From assembly GCA_004556985.1 (NCBI GenBank), contig SFFC01000003.1:1-59106 (forward strand): 59,106 nt of DNA. Reading direction: 5' to 3'. This DNA is from Clostridiales bacterium (GTDB taxonomy: Bacteria; Bacillota; Clostridia; Christensenellales; Aristaeellaceae). Below the pieces are notes generated by a model that was given only the letters and a program-made list of their open reading frames with translations, did no database searches and was not told the origin of the DNA. A program made the position numbers and the translations under genes. This document shows, piece after piece, positions 6,638 to 14,303 of the stretch (within the stretch, counting starts at the first letter, position 1; every line of letters starts with the position of its first letter).

Positions 6638-8938
6638 ATGAAGAAATGGTTGGCTCTCATGCTGATCTGCCTGCTGGCGCTGCCCGTTCTGGGCGCGGCG
6701 GAGACGTTTGAGGGGGCGTCATCCGGCTTCGGCGGCGAGGTCAAGGTGACGCTCAGCGTGGAGGACGGAAGAATCGTCGAGGCGTCCGTCGAGGGCGCGG
6801 GCGAGACGGCCGGCATCGGCGCGGCGGCCCTGGAGCCGCTGGCTGCGCAGCTGGTCGCTGCGGGCAGCGCGGAAATCGAGGGCGTCTCCGGCGCGACGGT
6901 GACCTCCACCGCCGTGAAGGAGGCCGCTGCGGCGGCGCTGGCGCAGGCAAACGGCGGCGAGGCCGCGCAGGCCACGCTGGCCGACGGTACCTATACCGCC
7001 GAGCGCTACGGCTTTGACATGGCCGTCAGCGACAAGGTGATCGTGACCGTCGAGGGTGGCAGGATCGCGTCCATCGCTTACGGCGAGGGCTGCGGCGACA
7101 CCCCGCCGATGCTCGACACCGTGGAGCGCACGCTCTTCCCGCGCATCCTCGAGGCGCAGTCCGTGGGCGTCGATGCGGCGTCCGGCGCGACGGTGACCAG
7201 CAACGCCGTGAAGGCGGCTGTGGCCGACTGCCTCGAGCAGGCGCTCGTCGCCGCGGGCTGCGACGCCTCTGCGATTGCGGCGTACAAGACCGTGCCCGAG
7301 AAGAAGGGCGGCGAGCAGGAGCTCACCACGCAGATTCTCGTTGTGGGCATGGGCGGCTCCGGCACCTACACCGCGCTGCGCGCGCAGGAGTCCGGCGCGC
7401 AGGTGCTGGCGATCGACAAGCAGGCGCGCTATGGCGGCACCACGGCGCTGACCTCCGAAATCGAATCCATCAACCCGCCGCGCATCAAGGAGCTCTACAA
7501 CAATGGCGAGGACTTCTGCGATGCGGACGCCATGTATCAGGCCTGGCTTGACTACGTGGAGGGCGACGCGAAGGTCGAGCTGGTCGACCTGTTCTTTGAA
7601 AACTGCGGCCCGGCGCTCGACTGGCTGGCGCTCGATCACGGTGCGCAGTTTGACATGAAGCCGCAGGCCGGCTTCACCGAGGCGGACGTCTACAAGGTCA
7701 AGTTCCAGTGGCTGCCGAACTACGACGAGCGCAATCCCTACGCCCCGACCTACGGCTACAACAAGGCCGAGATCGCGACGTATTTCGACCGCCTGATCGA
7801 GGATTACACGGCGCTGGGCGGACAGTACATGCTGGAAACCGAGGCCTATGACCTGATCGTCGAGGACGGCAAGGTTGTTGGCGTCAAGGCGAGAAATCTG
7901 GCCGACGGCACCGAGTACACCATCCGCGCCGACGCGGTCGTGCTGGCGACGGGCGGCTTCCTCGGCTCCCCGGAGATGACCGAAACCTACCTGAGCGACG
8001 CGTATTTCCCGCTCAAGGGCGCCTGGAAGATCTACGGCACCTACGGCAACGACGGCAAGATGCTCAAGAGCGCCATCGAGAACGGTGCGGCGACCTACAA
8101 CATCGGCATGCCGCCCGAGGTGCATATGTCCGGCACGGTCGACTTCCTGCCGGCGCATGAGTACGGCTACGACATCAACGTGCTCGAGGGCACGCTGGAC
8201 TTCAACACCGGCCGCGAGAGCATCTGGACCGTGGCGGATCTGCCGCTGGTCATGGGCGTCTCCGCGAACAGCCTGGCCGTGGGCATGGACGGCAAGCGCT
8301 TCACCTCTGAGACCGGCATCGCCATGCTCGATCCTTGGATTGCCGGCCCGAACTACTTCAGCATCTGGTCCTCCGAGCAGATCGACGGCATCGTGGCCGA
8401 GGGTCTCAAGGTGGACGTCGTCGGCCCGGCGGTCGGCTTCCTCGGCCATCGCGGCTCCATCCCGTCCGGCATCCCGCTGGCGCAGGCGTATGACGTGATG
8501 GAGGACGCTATCGAGCGCGGCATCGTCGTGCGGGCGGATTCCATCGAGGAGCTGGCAGCGCAGATCGGCCTCGATCCGGCGGCGCTGACGCAGACCGTGG
8601 CGGCCTACAACGGCTACTGCGAGAGCGGCGTGGACGCGGAATTCGGCAAGGATGCGGCGCTGCTTGAGAAGATCGGCGAGGGCCCGTACTACGCCATCCG
8701 CATGGCGAGCTACAGCTACAACACCGTCGCCGGCCTGGATATCAACACGAGCTTCCAGGTGCTCGGCACCGACGGCAACGCTATCGAGGGCCTCTTCGCG
8801 GTCGGCAGCGACAGCGCGGGCGTGCTCTTCTCCGAGAAGAAGCCGTATGTGACCTTCGGCGGCGCGAACAACGGCTGGGCGCTGACCTCCGGCTACGTCG
8901 GCGGCGAGATCATCGCCAACATGGTCAACGGCAAGTAA
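6638..8938 (+). CDS. Secreted FAD-dependent reductase with two FMN-binding domains
   Basis: A 766-residue exported flavoenzyme. It has a signal peptide (residues 1-20), then two FMN_bind domains, each with an SGAT motif (residues 84-87 and 182-185) where FMN is usually attached covalently to the Thr by ApbE. From about residue 232 there is a fumarate-reductase-type FAD_binding_2 domain (dinucleotide fold VVGMGGSGTYTAL). Such proteins act outside the membrane as terminal reductases for organic acceptors, taking electrons from a membrane flavin chain. The fumarate signature HTxGG is replaced by a YNTVAGLDIN segment near residue 703, so fumarate is unlikely to be the substrate. Regulated by the TetR gene upstream. 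RBS AAAGGAGGAAG. Confidence 0.9.
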   Translation: MKKWLALMLICLLALPVLGAAETFEGASSGFGGEVKVTLSVEDGRIVEASVEGAGETAGIGAAALEPLAAQLVAAGSAEIEGVSGATVTSTAVKEAAAAALAQANGGEAAQATLADGTYTAERYGFDMAVSDKVIVTVEGGRIASIAYGEGCGDTPPMLDTVERTLFPRILEAQSVGVDAASGATVTSNAVKAAVADCLEQALVAAGCDASAIAAYKTVPEKKGGEQELTTQILVVGMGGSGTYTALRAQESGAQVLAIDKQARYGGTTALTSEIESINPPRIKELYNNGEDFCDADAMYQAWLDYVEGDAKVELVDLFFENCGPALDWLALDHGAQFDMKPQAGFTEADVYKVKFQWLPNYDERNPYAPTYGYNKAEIATYFDRLIEDYTALGGQYMLETEAYDLIVEDGKVVGVKARNLADGTEYTIRADAVVLATGGFLGSPEMTETYLSDAYFPLKGAWKIYGTYGNDGKMLKSAIENGAATYNIGMPPEVHMSGTVDFLPAHEYGYDINVLEGTLDFNTGRESIWTVADLPLVMGVSANSLAVGMDGKRFTSETGIAMLDPWIAGPNYFSIWSSEQIDGIVAEGLKVDVVGPAVGFLGHRGSIPSGIPLAQAYDVMEDAIERGIVVRADSIEELAAQIGLDPAALTQTVAAYNGYCESGVDAEFGKDAALLEKIGEGPYYAIRMASYSYNTVAGLDINTSFQVLGTDGNAIEGLFAVGSDSAGVLFSEKKPYVTFGGANNGWALTSGYVGGEIIANMVNGK

Positions 8939-8980
8939 GCCGGGATCAGGCGCTTTGCGCACGGAACTGAATACGTGCTT

Positions 8981-9015
8981 GAGGGCCTTCCCCGCCGGGG
9001 AGGGCCCTCTCTTTG
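8981..9015 (+). terminator. Intrinsic terminator after the flavoprotein gene
   Basis: A 13-bp stem (GAGGGCCTTCCCC with its near-perfect complement, 8981-9009) with a 3-base loop, followed by TCTTTGT. Confidence 0.8.
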
Positions 9016-9147
9016 TCCTGGACATGGAAATGCCGGAGAAAAATGGAAAAAGCTGCAACTTTCGTGCGCCTCGTGCCGTCTACATAGCAAAGGCCCCGAG
9101 CCACAGTGCTCCGTGGAGGGCAGCAGGGGCAAAAAGGAGGCAAAACG

Positions 9148-10005
9148 ATGAAAAGACTGGTGATGGTGCTGGCGGCGCTGCTGCTGCTGACCGCGGCGGC
9201 GCTGGCGCAGGAGATCCCCGAGAGCGACATTTCGACCCCGCGCGAGGGGGTTGCCGTTGTCGGGCCGCAGGAGGGGGGCGGCCTGGCGCCCCTCTGCGCG
9301 GATCCGGCGGGGACGGATGTGCTGATGAACTACCTCGCCGGGACGCCCGTGACGGTGATGGACGTCGGCGAAAATGGCATGGCGCATGTGAAGATCGGCG
9401 AGGATGTCGGTGAGCAGAGCGTCTGGCTGGAAGGCTACATGCGCTCGGAGCTGCTGCGCTACGGCGTGCGCGCGGCGAGAACCGTGCCGCGCAGCACGTT
9501 CTCCTTCAGCACGCCCTGGGAGATCGACCTGCTGAAGGCGCCGCAGGAGGGCGCGCAGGCCGTGTGGCGCCTGAATTGGGAGGAATCGGTGTTCGCCGCA
9601 GGCATCAGCCCGGAGGGATGGCTGCACGTCCTCTGGCCGCTGGGCGGGCGACACGATATCGGCGGCTTCATGTGCAGCGAGGGAATCGACCTGGGCGAGG
9701 CGCAGACGTGGAGCGCATGGGCTGTGCCGCCGATCGCCGGCGAAAGGACGGAGGCGGAGATCCGCGAGCGCGCCATTCAGGAGACGATCATCCATGCGCA
9801 GGAGCTGGGCCTTGACGCGCAGGAGGCTGATTACGGCGCGCTCGACGCGATGGTCTTCGACATCCGCCTGACCTACGACAGCGAGACGGACGAGGCGACC
9901 TGGATGGTCTGGATCGACCGGGAGCCAAAGGCGGACACCAACGTCAGCACGAGCGTGTTTGATGCGCAGGGCAACCTGCTGCGCATCGAGCACTCCAACG
10001 GATGA
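9148..10005 (+). CDS. Secreted SH3b-like domain protein
   Basis: A 285-residue exported protein. Residues 1-20 are a signal peptide. Residues about 35-110 (LAPLCADP...VTVMDVGENGMAHVKIG...GYMRSELL) match the bacterial SH3 pattern, which usually binds peptidoglycan or proteins at the cell surface. A second SH3-like stretch follows (about 125-175), then an alpha/beta C-terminal domain of unknown type. AAGGAGG precedes the ATG. The next gene starts 14 bases after its stop and encodes a paralogue with the same layout, so this is a tandem duplication. Function unknown. Confidence 0.75.
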   Translation: MKRLVMVLAALLLLTAAALAQEIPESDISTPREGVAVVGPQEGGGLAPLCADPAGTDVLMNYLAGTPVTVMDVGENGMAHVKIGEDVGEQSVWLEGYMRSELLRYGVRAARTVPRSTFSFSTPWEIDLLKAPQEGAQAVWRLNWEESVFAAGISPEGWLHVLWPLGGRHDIGGFMCSEGIDLGEAQTWSAWAVPPIAGERTEAEIRERAIQETIIHAQELGLDAQEADYGALDAMVFDIRLTYDSETDEATWMVWIDREPKADTNVSTSVFDAQGNLLRIEHSNG

Positions 10006-10018
10006 GGAGGGAAGGAAC

Positions 10019-10888
10019 ATGGGGAAGAGAATCGCGCTGCTGCTCATGCTGCTGCTGGCGCTCGCGCCGTGCGTCCGCGCCGCGCAGAGCGACCTGACGA
10101 CGCCGCGCACGGGCTTCGCCGTCGCCGCGCCGGAAGAGGAGGATGGGCGGGTCGCGCTGTATGACCGGCCCGACCCGGCGTCGGAGGTGCTGATGGAGTA
10201 TTACAGCGGCGCGCCGCTGACCGTGCTCAGCCTTGAAAAGGCCGGCATGGTGAAGGTGCAAAGCGGCGTGCAGGGCGCGTCCGTCATGGGCTACATGCGC
10301 GAGGGCGACCTGCGCTACGGCCTCGCGGCGATGCGGGTGGTGCCGCAGGCCTATATGTCCATCGAGCTGGTTCGGGATGTGGATCTCTACGCCTATCCGG
10401 ACGGAATGGCGGAGAAAATCGGGCGCCTTGCCGCGGGCGAGACGGTGCTGACCTGCGGGCAGAATGATGGAAAGTGGGTGCAGCTCTTCGGTCTGCCGCG
10501 GATGCTGCGCGGGGAATGGGATGGCGTCTCGCCCGAAAGCGGCTTTGTCGAGATGGCGACCGGGCGCGGCAAGGGCGCCTGGCAGGCCCCCGCCACGAAG
10601 CAATGGGTGCTGCCGCTCGAGAGCGAGCTGAGCTATGAGCAGGCGATCGACTGCGCCATCGATCTGATACTCGCGGATAACGGCGCGCTGCCGAAGATCC
10701 CGCAGGAGGAGCGGAGCCGCGAGGCGCTGCTTTCCTACATGTGGGACGTGCGCCTGGAGTACTACCGCAGCACCGGCCAGGCGTTTTACTCGATCTACCT
10801 GCAATCGGCAGACGACTACGAGCATTCCGCGAACATTCGGATGGAGCCGGACGGCACGCTGATCGACATGGAAACCGGCAACGGCTGA
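10019..10888 (+). CDS. Secreted SH3b-like domain protein, paralogue of the preceding gene
   Basis: A 289-residue protein. It has a signal peptide (residues 1-20), then SxLTTPRxGFAVxxP and GYMREGDLRYGL blocks that align with STPREGVAVVGP and GYMRSELLRYGV of its neighbour. Two SH3-like modules (about 30-105 and 115-185) precede a C-terminal domain ending in a beta-rich SIYLQSADDYEHSANIRM segment. GGAGGGAAGGA lies upstream of the ATG. The pair has diverged widely in sequence but keeps its order and length, so both copies are probably under selection. Confidence 0.75.
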   Translation: MGKRIALLLMLLLALAPCVRAAQSDLTTPRTGFAVAAPEEEDGRVALYDRPDPASEVLMEYYSGAPLTVLSLEKAGMVKVQSGVQGASVMGYMREGDLRYGLAAMRVVPQAYMSIELVRDVDLYAYPDGMAEKIGRLAAGETVLTCGQNDGKWVQLFGLPRMLRGEWDGVSPESGFVEMATGRGKGAWQAPATKQWVLPLESELSYEQAIDCAIDLILADNGALPKIPQEERSREALLSYMWDVRLEYYRSTGQAFYSIYLQSADDYEHSANIRMEPDGTLIDMETGNG

Positions 10889-10925
10889 TCCGCAGGCGGG
10901 ACGCTGTCCCCGCGCGCGAAGGGGC

Positions 10926-10955
10926 TTTACAGCGCGGCGGGAGTTGTGCTATCCT
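10926..10955 (+). promoter_or_regulatory. Possible promoter of the flavodoxin-Nudix pair
   Basis: TTTACA, 18 bases, TATCCT; 31 bases before the start codon. Confidence 0.45.
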
Positions 10956-10986
10956 TAACGAAAACGACGCGAAGGAAGGCACGGAT

Positions 10987-11571
10987 ATGGAGGCACTCTT
11001 TGGCAAAAAGAAGCGCAGACCCGGCGGGACGCTGGTGCTCTATACGACGCGGCACGGCGCGACGCAGCGCTATGCGGAGCGGATCGCGGAGCCGCTCGAC
11101 GCGCTGATCAAGGACGCGGCGTACATGAGCGGGGAAAAGGCGAAGAGCTATGACGCGATCGTCGTCGGCTGCTGCGTCTACGAGGGCCGGATTCAGGGCC
11201 TCGATTTCCTCAAGCGAAACGCAGAGGCGCTCTCGGGCAAGCGGCTCGTGCTCTATGTCGTCGGGATCGAGGATCCGGCGCTGGAGAACGTCCGCAGCGG
11301 CCTTGAGGCGCAGCTGCGCGAGGCGCTGGGCGCTGCGGCGGAGACGATTCCGACGTTTTTCCTGCGCGGGGCCATCCGCTGGCGCAGCCTCGGGGTGCTC
11401 GAGCAGGTGAAGATGCGCGGCTGGATGAAGGCCATTCGCGCGAAGGAACGCCGCACGCAGACCGAGGAGATGCTGCTGGAGGCGGAGGGCGGCGCGATCG
11501 ATTTTTCGGACGAAGTCGACCTTGCGCCCATCGTCCACGCGGCGCGTTTCGGCGCGGAGGGGGAAGCATGA
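10987..11571 (+). CDS. Flavodoxin-domain protein
   Basis: A 194-residue cytoplasmic protein with a flavodoxin-like fold. The FMN phosphate-loop region reads LVLYTTRHGATQRYAERIA (residues 16-34), followed by YDAIVVGCCVYEGRIQG and LVLYVVGIEDP strands. This resembles flavodoxin_5/HemG-like proteins, which use FMN in menaquinone-linked oxidations, but the substrate cannot be deduced here. AAGGAAGG precedes the ATG. Its stop overlaps the Nudix start by four bases (ATGA). Confidence 0.8.
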   Translation: MEALFGKKKRRPGGTLVLYTTRHGATQRYAERIAEPLDALIKDAAYMSGEKAKSYDAIVVGCCVYEGRIQGLDFLKRNAEALSGKRLVLYVVGIEDPALENVRSGLEAQLREALGAAAETIPTFFLRGAIRWRSLGVLEQVKMRGWMKAIRAKERRTQTEEMLLEAEGGAIDFSDEVDLAPIVHAARFGAEGEA

Positions 11572-12155
11572 AAAAACCGAACATTCCGCCGCTGCCGCGC
11601 TGGGCGGAGCCGCTTGCGGCGTTTGTGCCCGGCGACGCGCGGGAGGCGGAGGAGCAGCGCATGATGCTGGAGACGATCGCGCGGCTGGGCGACGCCGTGC
11701 TGACGCGGGAATGCGCGCTCGCGCACATGACGGCTTCCTCGATCATCGTCAGCCCGGACAGGCGGCGCACGCTCATGGCCTTCCACAGGATCTACCAGAG
11801 CTGGGCCTGGACGGGCGGTCACGCCGACGGCGAGACGGACTTCGAGCAGACGGCCCGGCGCGAGGCGGGCGAGGAGACGGGCATCCGCGCGCTCAGGCGG
11901 CTCGGGGAGGGCATCGCCTCGATCGAAATTCTGCCCGTCTGGGCGCACGTCCGGCGCGGGCAGGAGGTGGGCAGCCATCTGCACCTGAACGTCTCCTATC
12001 TCTTTGAGGCGGACGACACGCTGCCGCTGCGCATGGCGCCGGACGAAAACAGCGCTGTGGGCTGGATCGAGGTCGCGCGGCTTTGCGAATTCGTCAGCGA
12101 GCCGCCGATGCTGCCCGTCTACCGAAGATTGCTAGAGAGGGCGAACAATTGTTAA
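11568..12155 (+). CDS. Nudix hydrolase
   Basis: A 195-residue protein. The full Nudix box G-x5-E-x7-REAGEETGI is present at about residues 83-105 (GGHADGE...ARREAGEETGI), so it is catalytically competent. Nudix enzymes hydrolyse nucleoside diphosphates linked to other groups. The N-terminal 60 residues and the SHLHLNVSYLF segment resemble small housekeeping Nudix proteins of Clostridia; the substrate is not predictable. It is translationally coupled to the flavodoxin-domain gene. Confidence 0.9.
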   Translation: MKKPNIPPLPRWAEPLAAFVPGDAREAEEQRMMLETIARLGDAVLTRECALAHMTASSIIVSPDRRRTLMAFHRIYQSWAWTGGHADGETDFEQTARREAGEETGIRALRRLGEGIASIEILPVWAHVRRGQEVGSHLHLNVSYLFEADDTLPLRMAPDENSAVGWIEVARLCEFVSEPPMLPVYRRLLERANNC

Positions 12156-12182
12156 ATACTTACAAACAATATCCGAATCTCC

Positions 12183-12211
12183 TTGATGGAGTGTCACGAA
12201 TTGTTTATACT
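12183..12211 (+). promoter_or_regulatory. Promoter of hpf
   Basis: TTGATG (12183-12188), 17 bases, TATACT (12206-12211), within a locally AT-rich intergenic segment. The leader is about 70 bases. Confidence 0.8.
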
Positions 12212-12289
12212 ATGGGTACAGAAAGGAGAAAAGCAGAAATCGCCTCAGTGTCTGAGAGGCCATTTTCAAAGGTTTAAGGAGGCTGCATT

Positions 12290-12841
12290 ATGATCATTCG
12301 TTTTGTGATGAAAGATGCGCACGTCCCCGCTGCCGTTCAGGAAACCATGAACAAGCGCGTACATCAGCGCATGGACGCCTACTTCAGGGATGAAGCCGAG
12401 GATGCGACCGTCATCACCGTGCGCATCACCGAGCAGAAGAACACCTATAAGGTCGAAATGACGATGCCCTATCTGGGCCATACGCTGAGGACCGAGAACC
12501 AGGAACGGGAGATTTCGCTGCCCGCGCTGGATAAGGGTATAGATATCCTGGAGCGCCAGATGAAGAAGCTGCGCACGCGGCTGGGGCGCGACCTTCGCAA
12601 GAAGCCCGCTGTCGCCGAGGATGCGGCGGCGCCCGAGATGCCCGAGGAGGAGCCGAGCGAGAAGGTTGTGCGCGTGAAGCGCTACGCCGCCAAGCCGATG
12701 AGCGTCGAGGACGCCATTCTCGAGATGAATCTTCTGGGCCATTCGTTCTACATGTTCAGCAACATCGAAACCGGCATGGCCGCTACGGTGTATCGCCGTA
12801 AGGACGGCGACTGCGGCCTGATCGAGCTGGAAAACCTCTGA
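12290..12841 (+). CDS. hpf: Long-form ribosome hibernation promoting factor
   Basis: A 183-residue protein. The N-terminal S30Ae/YfiA domain (residues 1-100, MIIRFVMKDAHVPAAVQETM..., basic MKKLRTRLGRDLRKK end) binds the 30S decoding region. A Pro/Glu linker follows, then the C-terminal S30AE_C dimerisation domain (KVVRVKRYAAKPMSVEDAI...LGHSFYMFSN, ending YRRKDGDCGLIE). This is the two-domain form that makes 100S ribosome dimers in stationary phase. AAGGAGG precedes the ATG. Confidence 0.96.
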   Translation: MIIRFVMKDAHVPAAVQETMNKRVHQRMDAYFRDEAEDATVITVRITEQKNTYKVEMTMPYLGHTLRTENQEREISLPALDKGIDILERQMKKLRTRLGRDLRKKPAVAEDAAAPEMPEEEPSEKVVRVKRYAAKPMSVEDAILEMNLLGHSFYMFSNIETGMAATVYRRKDGDCGLIELENL

Positions 12842-12934
12842 GCACGAGAGATGCGGTCTTGCCTCCACAGGGATGACAGGAACCGATGACATAGAGCTCC
12901 CGGCCGGGCCGGGAAACAGAAAGGGTGAGCTCCG

Positions 12935-13270
12935 ATGCAGAAGGTGACGAAGATCGCAATCGCCGTCGTAGTGGTTGCGCTGATCGCCGTAATCGGATTG
13001 ATCGTAATCAGCAGCCGCCCCGCCGGGCAGACGCCGGCGGCACAGGCGACAGCGCAGCCGACAGCGCAGCCGACAGAGGACAGCGGGCAGGCGAACGAGG
13101 CCGAGCCGGAAAAGCCGGACCAGGCGGGCGAAGAGGCGCAGGATGAAGCGCAGGGTACGATGTACGAGGGCGCGCTGGCCGGTCTGACCGAGGAGGAAAT
13201 CGCCGCGCTCGCGTTGGCTGAGGAGGAAGCCGACGTCGATGGAATCGGCGGAGAAGACGCCGTGGATTGA
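12935..13270 (+). CDS. Membrane-anchored acidic protein of unknown function
   Basis: A 111-residue protein. One N-terminal membrane helix (residues 6-26, IAIAVVVVALIAVIGLIVI) precedes an extracytoplasmic tail rich in Gln/Ala/Thr/Pro, then Glu/Asp. The tail ends in an ELALAEEE-like acidic helix. No family recognised. An AAAGGGTGA ribosome-binding site lies upstream. It stands between hpf and a terminator. Confidence 0.6.
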   Translation: MQKVTKIAIAVVVVALIAVIGLIVISSRPAGQTPAAQATAQPTAQPTEDSGQANEAEPEKPDQAGEEAQDEAQGTMYEGALAGLTEEEIAALALAEEEADVDGIGGEDAVD

Positions 13271-13340
13271 CCCGATCCGGCCGCCGGGCCGCGATCTGAC
13301 GCGCGCCGCTGCGCGCGTGGCACAAGAAGAAAATCGATGT

Positions 13341-13376
13341 GGGAGCCGCTTCTTTGGGGCGGCTCTCTCCCTTTTT
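13341..13376 (+). terminator. Intrinsic terminator before the tRNA operon
   Basis: A GGGAGCCGC stem paired with GCGGCTCTC (13341-13367), followed by CCCTTTTTCC. Confidence 0.8.
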
Positions 13377-13472
13377 CCGCTATCGTTCAGGGAACACGGG
13401 CGGCCCGGAACGGCGCATTTGTGCGGAAGGAGACAGGATCAAACGAAATTTTGCAGAAATTTGAAAAACCCA

Positions 13473-13501
13473 TTGACAAATACGCCGCTTTCGTGTATTA
13501 T
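13473..13501 (+). promoter_or_regulatory. Strong sigma-A promoter of the tRNA operon
   Basis: TTGACA (13473-13478), 17 bases, TATTAT (13496-13501), in an AT-rich stretch about 50 bases before the first tRNA. Confidence 0.9.
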
Positions 13502-13552
13502 ATATCTCGTCGCCGTGCTCGACACAAAACAGCGATGCGGCGGTGCCAGCCA

Positions 13553-13628
13553 GGGAGCATAGCTCAGCTGGGAGAGCATCTGCCTTACAAGCAGAGGGTC
13601 ACAGGTTCGAGCCCTGTTGTTCCCACCA
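13553..13628 (+). tRNA. tRNA-Val (TAC)
   Basis: A 76-base cloverleaf beginning GGGAGCATAGCTCAG, anticodon loop CTTACAA (TAC), T-loop GGTTCGAGCCC, encoded CCA. Confidence 0.97.
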
Positions 13629-13637
13629 ATTCAATAT

Positions 13638-13714
13638 GGCGCGGTAGTTCAGTCGGTTAGAATGCCAGCCTGTCACGCTGGAGGTCGAGGGTTCGAGCCC
13701 CTTCCGCGTCGCCA
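13638..13714 (+). tRNA. tRNA-Asp (GTC)
   Basis: A 77-base cloverleaf beginning GGCGCGGTAGTTCAG, anticodon GTC in CTGTCAC, encoded CCA. Confidence 0.97.
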
Positions 13715-13720
13715 TTTTAT

Positions 13721-13796
13721 GCCTTGGTAGCTCAGTCGGTAGAGCAGGAGACTGAAAATCTCCGTGTCGGTGGTTCGATTCCGCCCCAAGGCACCA
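13721..13796 (+). tRNA. tRNA-Phe (GAA)
   Basis: A 76-base cloverleaf beginning GCCTTGGTAGCTCAG, anticodon GAA in CTGAAAA, encoded CCA. Confidence 0.97.
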
Positions 13797-13800
13797 TTCT

Positions 13801-13875
13801 GCGGTAGTAGCTCAGTGGTAGAGTGCCACCTTGCCAAGGTGGATGTCGCGAGTCCGAATCTCGTCTACCGCTCCA
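13801..13875 (+). tRNA. tRNA-Gly (GCC)
   Basis: A 75-base cloverleaf beginning GCGGTAGTAGCTCAG, anticodon GCC in TTGCCAA, encoded CCA. Confidence 0.97.
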
Positions 13876-13879
13876 AATC

Positions 13880-13954
13880 GGCGCCATGGCCAAGTGGTAA
13901 GGCAAAGCTCTGCAAAAGCTTCACTCTCCAGTTCGAGTCTGGATGGCGCCTCCA
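13880..13954 (+). tRNA. tRNA-Cys (GCA)
   Basis: A 75-base cloverleaf beginning GGCGCCATGGCCAAG, anticodon GCA in TCTGCAAA, encoded CCA. It is the last gene of the five-tRNA operon. Confidence 0.96.
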
Positions 13955-13960
13955 CCTGGA

Positions 13961-13997
13961 AACTCAGACATTGATACGATGTCTGAGTTTTATTTTT
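13961..13997 (+). terminator. Intrinsic terminator of the tRNA operon
   Basis: An AACTCAGACAT stem (13961-13971) with a perfect complement at 13979-13989, followed by a run of T. Confidence 0.92.
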
Positions 13998-14131
13998 GCA
14001 TTTTCGCGAGAAAAAACGCGGGATTTCAGTTCTTTGAATCAAAAGCTCAGTTTTCGTCGGAACGGATAGTGGTCAAGAAAGCCATTAGGCTACTCGAGAC
14101 GGCTGATCCGCCCCGATTTTGCACCCCCTAG

Positions 14132-14299
14132 GAGTTCTATCTGGAGGATGCCCACAGCGTGATCGCCGACTTCTCCGGCAATCCTCCTTACGCGTTCTGA
14201 TCAGAACCTTTTCAGGCAATCTTCGGGGCAAAGCAGGATTCCTGCCAGCGAAACGGCTGGGAAATCTGCCCGGCCGGAGCCATTGTGAAGCGGGGGTAA
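14132..14299 (+). pseudogene. Relic of an unidentified gene with an in-frame TGA
   Basis: Fifty-six codons in one frame between two stops read like real protein: EFYLEDAHSVIADFSGNPPY, then TGA at 14198-14200, then SEPFQAIFGAK and NGWEICPAGAIVKRG. The frame opens right after a TAG and has no start codon. It ends five bases before the macrodomain relic. I do not recognise the family. It is probably the 3' end of a gene from the same lost ADP-ribosylation operon. Confidence 0.5.
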
Positions 14300-14303
14300 A
14301 TCC

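Noticed and set aside
6719..9058. A 779-codon open frame on the minus strand opposite the flavoprotein gene
   Set aside because: Same reason: low-complexity antisense translation of a clear GC-rich gene.
14198..14200. In-frame TGA read as selenocysteine
   Set aside because: No SECIS-like hairpin after it, no start codon for the frame, and the neighbouring gene is also broken; decay is simpler.
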